7,047 nt of DNA from Acidobacteriota bacterium (GTDB taxonomy: Bacteria; Acidobacteriota; Terriglobia; Bryobacterales; JACQDG01): positions 1-7,047 of the forward strand of contig JACQDG010000032.1 of the NCBI GenBank assembly GCA_016201185.1, read 5' to 3'. A model generated the notes under the pieces. That model ran no database searches, had not been told where the DNA came from, and saw only the letters and a list, made by a program, of their open reading frames with translations. Made by a program: the position numbers and the translations under genes. Below, in pieces: positions 5,260-7,047 of the stretch. Positions within the stretch are counted from its first letter, which is position 1. Each line of letters starts with the position of its first letter.

Positions 5260-6300
5260 TCAGCTCTCTTCGCCCACGGCGGTGGAGATCTGCACCAGCG
5301 GCTCGGGCTCCGGCGCCGGCGTGAAGCCCTCCAGGATCTGCGGGCCGCGCCAGAAGTCAATGGTAGCAACCTGCTGCACGCAGGAAACAGTGCAGTAGGG
5401 AGCGCAGGGCTTCTTGGTGTAGTACTCGCGCCGCATGTCCTCCGGAGTGTATTTCTCCAGCGGCACGCCGGGATAGCCCCGCTGCTGCGAGCAGTAGTGG
5501 ACCAGGCCGTTCTCGCAGATGTACAGGTAGCGGCCACCGGAGCGGCAGCGCCAGTTGTTGGGCCGGCCGTGGGCGATGTTCTCCTGGAAATGGTTCACCC
5601 GGGCGTAGCTCCGCTTGCCCAGGGCCTTAATGGTGCGGTATATCCGCTGCTCCACCTCGCCCAAGGGCCGCATCTGTCCCCAGTTATCATGAATAATGCC
5701 TACAGTGCTGGTCAGGCCCAGCTCTAACGCCCGGCGAGCAACTACCAAGGCGTCTTCCGGGTTGCGGATGCCGCCGCCGATCACGGAATTGATATTCACG
5801 TGAAAGTAGGCGTGCTCGGCCAGCAACTGCAGCTTCTTGTCGAGGACTTTCAGGCTCTTCTTGGAGACGTCATCGGGAACCAGGTTGTCAATGCTGATCT
5901 GCAAGTGCTCCAGCCCGGCCCGGTTCAGCCGGTGGATGCGCTCGACGGTGAGCAGGTAGCCGTTGGTGATCATCCCGGCGATCATTCCGTGGCGGCGGAT
6001 GCGGCGGATAATTGTATCAAGCTCGGGATGCATCAGCGGCTCGCCCCCGCTAATGGTGATGACCGTCGTGCTGAACGAGGCCAGCCGGTCAATGCGCCGG
6101 AACATTTCCTCCAGCGGCACCGGCGCCGAAAAGTCGTCGTATTCGTTACAGTACCGGCAGGCCAAGTTGCAACGGCGGATGGGGATGATGTGGGCTAGGA
6201 TGGGATGCCGGGTCGAGAGCAGCCCCTTAAAAATCATGCGCCACTCGCGGTACTGGCGGTGTGCGGACAGGGCTCGGCGCCGGAGCTTGGAAAGTGTCAT
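5260..6300 (-). CDS. Radical SAM protein with twitch/SPASM-like C-terminal cysteines
   Basis: This 346-residue enzyme has the radical SAM cluster motif C44-x3-C48-x2-C51 (RRCNLACRYCNEYD), GGEP at 85-88 for S-adenosylmethionine binding and an 'NGYLL' strand near residue 112. The C-terminal part carries six more cysteines: C252, C262, C270, C299, C303 and C307. C252-x12-G265-x4-C270 fits the opening half of SPASM/twitch auxiliary-cluster motifs, followed by C299-x3-C303-x3-C307. Such enzymes often modify peptides or proteins, but some act on small molecules, and the substrate is not evident. The ATG at 6300 is the first start in frame, without a clear ribosome site. It is the promoter-proximal gene before the PilZ gene and diverges from the TldD-like gene across 145 bp. 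Confidence 0.88.
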   Translation of the reverse strand: MTLSKLRRRALSAHRQYREWRMIFKGLLSTRHPILAHIIPIRRCNLACRYCNEYDDFSAPVPLEEMFRRIDRLASFSTTVITISGGEPLMHPELDTIIRRIRRHGMIAGMITNGYLLTVERIHRLNRAGLEHLQISIDNLVPDDVSKKSLKVLDKKLQLLAEHAYFHVNINSVIGGGIRNPEDALVVARRALELGLTSTVGIIHDNWGQMRPLGEVEQRIYRTIKALGKRSYARVNHFQENIAHGRPNNWRCRSGGRYLYICENGLVHYCSQQRGYPGVPLEKYTPEDMRREYYTKKPCAPYCTVSCVQQVATIDFWRGPQILEGFTPAPEPEPLVQISTAVGEES

Positions 6301-6323
6301 TAGGCCCAGAAAACGAAGAATAT

Positions 6324-6352
6324 ATTAAAACATAGCCGCCGGCCAGGGACAA
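6324..6352 (-). promoter_or_regulatory. candidate promoter for the radical SAM-PilZ gene pair
   Basis: On the minus strand TTGTCC (6352-6347) and TTTAAT (6329-6324) are spaced by 17 bases. They match the sigma70 consensus at four and five of six positions. The -10 lies in a short AT-rich tract. Predicted transcription starts near 6317, leaving a leader of only about 17 bases before the ATG at 6300. Confidence 0.5.
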
Positions 6353-6445
6353 GATTTTGCAGCCACTTGTAGCCGGGAGGGCTTTAGCGGCAGGCCCTTG
6401 GGGGTGAGTGGGGAGGCCATTCCGCCGTGGTAAAGTAGTGCCGGT

Positions 6446-7047
6446 ATGCTCACGAGAAGGGGTTTTCTGGCTGCCACGGCGGCGGCTGCCTCTGGCCGGC
6501 TCCGCGCCGAGGGAACAGACCGGCACAAGTTTGCCGAAGCGGCCCTGGCCTTGGCCAGGAAGGCCGGAGCGGCCTATGCCGACATCCGCATCAACCGCTA
6601 CCGTAACCAGAACATTTCTGCGCGGGAGCGGCAGGTGCAAAACATTGAGTCCAACACCAGCTACGGCTATGGCGTGCGCGTGCTGAAGAAGGGGAGCTGG
6701 GGCTTCGCCGCTTCACCCGATTTCCGGGAGAAGACGCTCGGCGAGGTGGTCGCCCAAGCCGTCGAAATCGCCGAGGCCAACTCCGCCCTGCAGTCCCAGC
6801 CGGTCAAGCTGGCCCCCGAGAAACCCTACAAGGACCACTGGAGGTCGGATTACAAGGTCGATCCATTCCTTGTCCCCATGGAAACCAAAGTAGAGCTGCT
6901 GCTGAAGATCAACGAGACGGCGCTAAAGGTGAAGGGGGCGCGGTTCGTTTCGAGCTCGATGTTCTTCGCCGGAGAGGACAAATTTTTCGCCTCGAGTGAG
7001 GGCGCGGAGATCCAGCAGGATATCGTTCGCTCCTTTTGCACATTCGG
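6446..7047 (+). CDS. TldD/PmbA-family protein with Tat signal (3' partial)
   Basis: The frame opens at ATG 6446 and runs without a stop to the window end, 200 complete codons. It starts with a twin-arginine-like signal (LTRRGFLAATAAAASG, residues 2-17). It continues as the N-terminal domain of TldD/PmbA proteins: 'GAAYADIRINRYRNQNIS' (41-58), 'GYGVRVLKKGSWGFAAS' (74-90 region) and a long 'VVAQAVEIAEANSA' helix. TldD with PmbA forms a zinc metallopeptidase that degrades unfolded or modified peptides; the zinc motif lies later in TldD and is beyond the window. A stop codon at 6431-6433 in frame rules out a longer start, and no strong ribosome site is seen. The Tat-like leader is unlike E. coli cytosolic TldD, so this is probably an exported family member. 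A PmbA-like partner may follow outside the window. Confidence 0.88.
   Translation, partial: MLTRRGFLAATAAAASGRLRAEGTDRHKFAEAALALARKAGAAYADIRINRYRNQNISARERQVQNIESNTSYGYGVRVLKKGSWGFAASPDFREKTLGEVVAQAVEIAEANSALQSQPVKLAPEKPYKDHWRSDYKVDPFLVPMETKVELLLKINETALKVKGARFVSSSMFFAGEDKFFASSEGAEIQQDIVRSFCTF

Noticed and set aside
6301..6445. possible RiPP precursor gene beside the radical SAM enzyme
   Set aside because: I looked for a short frame with a leader-like or Cys/Gly-rich core in this gap and in 5221-5259 and saw none.

Overview
This is a GC-rich bacterial chromosomal window holding ordinary single-copy genes on both strands. No phage, IS or CRISPR signature was seen. The host looks Gram-negative: there are Sec and twin-arginine signal peptides, a sigma70-type promoter and a PilZ domain. 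The PilZ protein, a Tat-tagged TldD-like protein, a Tat-tagged flavoprotein and a DUF6580 membrane protein together remind me of Acidobacteriota (Solibacter/Bryobacter-like). That placement is an impression from protein style, not a proven assignment.

Layout. 1-177 (+) is the C-terminal end of a Gfo/Idh/MocA-type oxidoreductase. Facing it on the minus strand are a DUF6580 membrane protein (216-731) and, upstream of that, an exported metallo-beta-lactamase-fold hydrolase (781-1752). The hydrolase diverges, across a gap of only 43 bp, from a Tat-signal FAD-dependent oxidoreductase (1796-3361, +). The flavoprotein converges on a KdpE/OmpR-type response regulator (3447-4148, -). The regulator has an unusually strong promoter about 90-120 bp upstream of its start. 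Next come a roughly 350 bp non-coding stretch and a tRNA-Arg(TCG) gene (4497-4573, +).

Right of the tRNA, the minus strand carries a set read in the order radical SAM/twitch-type enzyme (5260-6300), PilZ protein (4879-5220), then the isolated C-terminal piece of a soluble pyridine nucleotide transhydrogenase, sthA (4613-4861). The catalytic front part of sthA is absent. A Tat-signal TldD/PmbA-type protein (6446-7047, +, cut by the window end) diverges from the radical SAM gene.

Most notable points. (1) The response regulator has Glu where the phosphoacceptor Asp belongs and Asn at one of the acidic Mg-binding positions, so it is probably not controlled by normal phosphorylation. Its -10 box lies inside one arm of an 8-bp inverted repeat, which may be an autoregulatory operator. 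(2) The sthA remnant sits between a tRNA and an unrelated gene pair, marking an old rearrangement junction. (3) A radical SAM enzyme with extra C-terminal cysteines is paired with a likely c-di-GMP receptor, and no peptide substrate was seen nearby. I see no clearly new multi-gene system.
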